NCBI GenBank assembly: GCA_035762175.1
Contig: DASTPP010000050.1
Coordinates: 1 to 21,730 of the forward strand
Direction of reading: 5' to 3'
DNA length: 21,730 nt
DNA from: DASTPP01 sp035762175
GTDB taxonomy: Bacteria > Myxococcota_A > Polyangia > Polyangiales > Polyangiaceae
Positions 20,369-21,730 of the stretch are shown piece after piece. Each line of letters starts with the position of its first letter. Positions within the stretch are counted from its first letter, which is position 1. The notes beneath the pieces were generated by a model that was given only the letters and a program-made list of their open reading frames with translations, had not been told where the DNA came from and searched no databases. The position numbers and the translations under genes are program-made.

Positions 20369-21730
20369 GTGGCTTCCGAAACGCGCGACAAAACGACCGA
20401 GGCGGGCCCTGGCCCCAACGCTGACGATGGCGAAGCGGGGGGCGAGCGGTCCACCGCGGCCGCACCGGGCGAGGGGGCCGAGGCGCGGCCCGTGGTCGAG
20501 CCGCCCGCCGCGGCACCGGTCGAGCTAGCGTCGGCCACGCCGGCGCCGGCCGAAGGCGCTCGGGTCGAACCAGCCCCCGCCAGCGCCGAGGCGACGCCGA
20601 GCGCGCCCATCGTGAGCGACGTCGCGGCCAAGGGCGAGCCCGTCGTGAGCGACGTGGCAGCCAAGGGCGAGCCCGTCGTGAGCGACGTGGCGGCCAAGGG
20701 CGAGTCTGCCGCGAGCGACATCGCCGGCAAGGGCGAGCCCGCCACGAGCGAGGCCGTGGGCAAGGGCGAGTCTGCCGCGAGCGACGTTGCGGCCAAGGGC
20801 GAGCCCGTCGTGAGCGATGTGGCGGCCAAGGGCGAGCCTGTCGCGAGCGACGTTGCGGGCAAGGTCGAGCCTGCCGCGAGCAAGGGCGAGCGTGCCGCGA
20901 GCGACGTCGCCGCCAAGGGCGAGCCCGCCGCGAGCGAGGCCGTGGGCAAGCTCGAGCCCGTCGCGCTCGAGTCCGAAAGCGAGGGCGCGTTGGTCGCGGC
21001 CCGGGGCGAGGCGGCGGCGAGCAAGTCGATCGGCACCCGGCCGCCGATCGGGCCCGTGTCGGTGCGAATCTACGAAGAAGACAACGACGACGACGACCTC
21101 ATCGACGAAGACCCCGTCGACGACGAGGGCGCCGAAGACGACGAGGACGAGGCGCCGCCGAAGCGGGTCGCGGCGGTCGATACGCCGCCGTCGACGCGGC
21201 GAACGGCGGCGAAGGCCGCGCGGACGCCCCCGCGCTCGGGCCGGGGCGAGGCGGCGAAGGCGGCGCCGAGCCGGGTCGGCACCTGGGCGCTCGGCGCGCT
21301 CGGCCTCATCGCGGCCGGCTTCGGGGTGTCGCGCTACCTCGACTGGCGCGAAGAGGCCTCGCTCGACGAGCGCTGCAAGAACGACGACCCCGTCGCCTGC
21401 GCCGCGCGCTGCGACCGCGAGCCCGCCGACGCGGCGGCCTGCCTGCGGGTCGGCCTCGGGCTCTACAAGTCCGAGGTGCTCTCCGACCAGCAGAAGGCCG
21501 TCTCGGCCTTCCGGCGCGCCTGCGACGCGGGCGACGTCGAGGGCTGCGCCCGGCTCGGGCGGGCGCAGTACAACGGCCGCGGCACCGCGCGCGATCCGAA
21601 CGCCGCGGCGGCGAACTTCAAGCGGGCCTGCGAGGCCGGCAGCGCCTTCGCCTGCGCGGGCTACGGCCACATGCACGCGCGGGGCGAGGGCGGCGTGCCG
21701 CACGACGAGGCCAAGGCGATCGACTACTTC
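20369..21730 (+). CDS. Sel1-repeat membrane protein with 11-residue repeats, C-terminus cut by the window edge
   Basis: 454 codons are open to the right edge. Residues 1-80 are Ala/Pro/Glu-rich; 81-197 are tandem 11-mers (consensus SDVAAKGEPVV); about 230-268 is strongly acidic (runs of Asp/Glu); about 270-300 is basic; and 303-320 is one transmembrane helix. The part beyond is probably periplasmic, begins with a Cys-rich segment (CKNDDPVACAARCDREPADAAAC) and runs into Sel1/HcpA-like repeats: FRRACDAGDVEGCARLGRAQYNGRG, then FKRACEAGSAFACAGYGHMHARGEGG. The paired Cys in each repeat match the disulfide-bonded Hcp type. Such repeats mediate protein-protein contacts. GTG is the only reasonable start after the divergent gene. 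The repeat region and TM helix are seen directly; the partner is unknown. Confidence 0.85.
   Translation, partial: MASETRDKTTEAGPGPNADDGEAGGERSTAAAPGEGAEARPVVEPPAAAPVELASATPAPAEGARVEPAPASAEATPSAPIVSDVAAKGEPVVSDVAAKGEPVVSDVAAKGESAASDIAGKGEPATSEAVGKGESAASDVAAKGEPVVSDVAAKGEPVASDVAGKVEPAASKGERAASDVAAKGEPAASEAVGKLEPVALESESEGALVAARGEAAASKSIGTRPPIGPVSVRIYEEDNDDDDLIDEDPVDDEGAEDDEDEAPPKRVAAVDTPPSTRRTAAKAARTPPRSGRGEAAKAAPSRVGTWALGALGLIAAGFGVSRYLDWREEASLDERCKNDDPVACAARCDREPADAAACLRVGLGLYKSEVLSDQQKAVSAFRRACDAGDVEGCARLGRAQYNGRGTARDPNAAAANFKRACEAGSAFACAGYGHMHARGEGGVPHDEAKAIDYF
20609..20959 (+). repeat. Array of 33-bp repeats encoding SDVAAKGEP-type hendecads
   Basis: Ten full 33-bp units and one unit of 21 bp (AASKGER, missing 12 bp) are read without interruption. 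Units fall into two types, with SDVAAKGEP and SEAVGKGE cores. Several neighbours are almost identical in DNA, for example those starting at 20642 and 20675, indicating recent unequal exchange. Confidence 0.92.

Noticed and set aside
20525..21703. A 392-codon minus-strand frame
   Set aside because: It is the antisense of the Sel1-repeat gene; the plus frame shows the 11-mer repeats, TM helix and paired-Cys Sel1 motifs.

Overview
The window is extremely GC-rich, with G or C at nearly every third codon position. It contains several families typical of large bacterial genomes of the Myxococcota (WGR proteins, a DUF4097-type lipoprotein, SUMF1-fold proteins, HEAT repeats fused to a transporter-like core, cysteine-rich Sel1 repeats). 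A Polyangiales-like myxobacterium is the best guess, but there is no rRNA or other taxonomic marker here. I see no tRNA, rRNA, CRISPR array, transposase or phage gene.

Layout. 1-1722 (minus): two adjacent WGR-domain genes, the second cut by the left edge; the complete one also has a beta-propeller. 1886-2749 (plus): a DUF4097-like lipoprotein. 2966-5664 (plus): a compact cluster of a small Tat-signal glycine-rich protein, a GT9-like glycosyltransferase and a GT4-like glycosyltransferase. 5747-7180 (minus): an AlgI-type MBOAT acyltransferase. 7472-8665 (plus): an exported SUMF1/FGE-fold protein whose linker has absorbed copies of a local palindromic repeat. 8817-12690 (plus): a four-helix membrane protein overlapping a large membrane-anchored protein with nine carboxypeptidase-regulatory-like domains and a C-terminal PDZ domain; its amphipathic N-terminus is split by an apparent one-base frameshift. 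12703-12999 (minus): a YheU-family protein. 13000-13751: a gene-free, repeat-rich stretch. 13752-15673 (minus): a small membrane protein and a YdjM/DUF457-type membrane hydrolase. 15981-19639 (plus): an Npt1/ADP-ATP-translocase-like membrane protein fused to HEAT repeats, followed 8 bp later by a protein with two degenerate cyclic-nucleotide-binding domains. 19653-20315 (minus): an acidic tail-anchored protein, divergent from a partial Sel1-repeat membrane protein (20369 to the right edge) that carries eleven-residue repeats.

Much of the content concerns the cell envelope: lipoprotein, Tat substrate, glycosyltransferases, acyltransferase, exported FGE-fold protein and several single-pass proteins with periplasmic domains. 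The best leads are the frameshifted hendecad array at 9419-9747, the Tat-peptide/glycosyltransferase cluster, the transporter-HEAT/cNMP pair, a repeat family that spans intergenic and coding DNA, and a recurring -10-like hexamer placed 7-14 nt before start codons that lack a Shine-Dalgarno sequence, which suggests leaderless mRNAs.
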